Source of the DNA: Pedobacter mendelii
GTDB taxonomy: Bacteria; Bacteroidota; Bacteroidia; Sphingobacteriales; Sphingobacteriaceae
DNA length: 64,000 nucleotides
Assembly (NCBI RefSeq): GCF_014635725.1
Contig: NZ_BMDJ01000002.1
Span: forward strand, 372,001 to 436,000
Direction: 5' to 3'
In this document: positions 63,942 through 64,000 of the stretch, in pieces
Layout: each line of letters opens with the position of its first letter
Numbering within the stretch: the first letter of the stretch is position 1
Made by a program: the position numbers and the translations under genes
Notes under the pieces: generated by a model
Database searches by the model: none
Told to the model about the DNA's origin: nothing
What the model saw: the letters and a program-made list of their open reading frames with translations, nothing else

Positions 63942-64000
63942 AACCCGATTGAAATGAAAAGCCCCAATATTTTATTGGTCTTGTAATGAAAAGCGGGGCC
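63942..64000. repeat. Dispersed structured element, copy 2 (cut by right edge)
   Basis: Outer cccg (63944-63947) pairs with cggg (63994-63997). Inner hairpin ccaata-ttt-tattgg (63964-63978) differs in sequence from copy 1 at 33299-33358 but is still paired. Internal strings gaaaagc and cttgtaatgaa correspond to gaaagc and cttgaaacgaa of copy 1. Confidence 0.55.

Overview
The window looks like a chromosomal segment of a Pedobacter-like member of the Sphingobacteriaceae (Bacteroidota). Reasons: low G+C; promoters of the TTG / TAnnTTTG type upstream of the his operon and of tRNA-Leu; weak Shine-Dalgarno signals with A-rich leaders; and gene families typical of the phylum (DUF3817, DUF4199, BatA-type VWA proteins, GH3-like proteins, bifunctional HisB, DUF4836-like proteins).

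Layout. (1) About 1-10.7 kb is accessory DNA. It holds an unrecognised gene cut by the left edge, a decayed tail of a discoidin-type protein, and a three-gene module on the minus strand (SMC/ABC-like ATPase, HNH nuclease, small unknown protein) that resembles Septu (PtuAB) or ABC-three-component defence systems. Next to it are a DUF6236-like gene, a phospholipase-D-type nuclease-like protein and an exported protein of unknown function. The stretch ends at the 3' end of a tRNA-Leu(CAA) gene. (2) 10.7-13.3 kb holds that tRNA, a histidine kinase and a DUF3817 gene. The tRNA plus the tail of DUF3817 occur twice, once intact and once decayed on each side, so an old duplication or insertion brackets the kinase. 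(3) 13.5-28.5 kb is minus-strand core genome: hscB, rseP, dxr, a frameshifted four-helix-bundle gene, a GH3-like enzyme, two family-2 glycosyltransferases, a catalytically dead dihydroorotase paralogue overlapping a BatA-like protein, and an L,D-transpeptidase. (4) 28.5-36.5 kb is a complete histidine operon, hisG-D-C-B-H-A-F-IE. It is preceded by a 15-residue leader peptide (MNLTLKHHLHLHHRQ) and a terminator-like hairpin, which suggests transcription attenuation. (5) 36.7-50.6 kb carries a WD40 protein, an NlpC/P60 peptidase, a UspA protein, a serine hydrolase, a ferredoxin/acyl-CoA reductase divergent pair, ftsE, grpE and dnaJ (separated by five 113-bp tandem repeats), an ABC exporter, a short-chain dehydrogenase and an exopolyphosphatase. 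(6) 50.6-57.7 kb is minus strand: maf, a Spy-like protein, kdsC-like phosphatase, iscX, isc-type ferredoxin, a DUF2520 protein, and the cytochrome c maturation genes ccmF and ccmE. (7) 58-63.9 kb is plus strand: a lipoprotein, two related DUF4836-like proteins and a CPA1 Na+/H+ antiporter.

The most notable signals are the histidine leader/attenuator, the ATPase-HNH module, the duplicated tRNA-Leu context, a minisatellite of the TACTTGATACTAA type sitting in the same orientation against three start codons, and a short dispersed element whose internal hairpin is compensated between its two copies. Functions are inferred from protein motifs read by eye; no database search or folding program was run.
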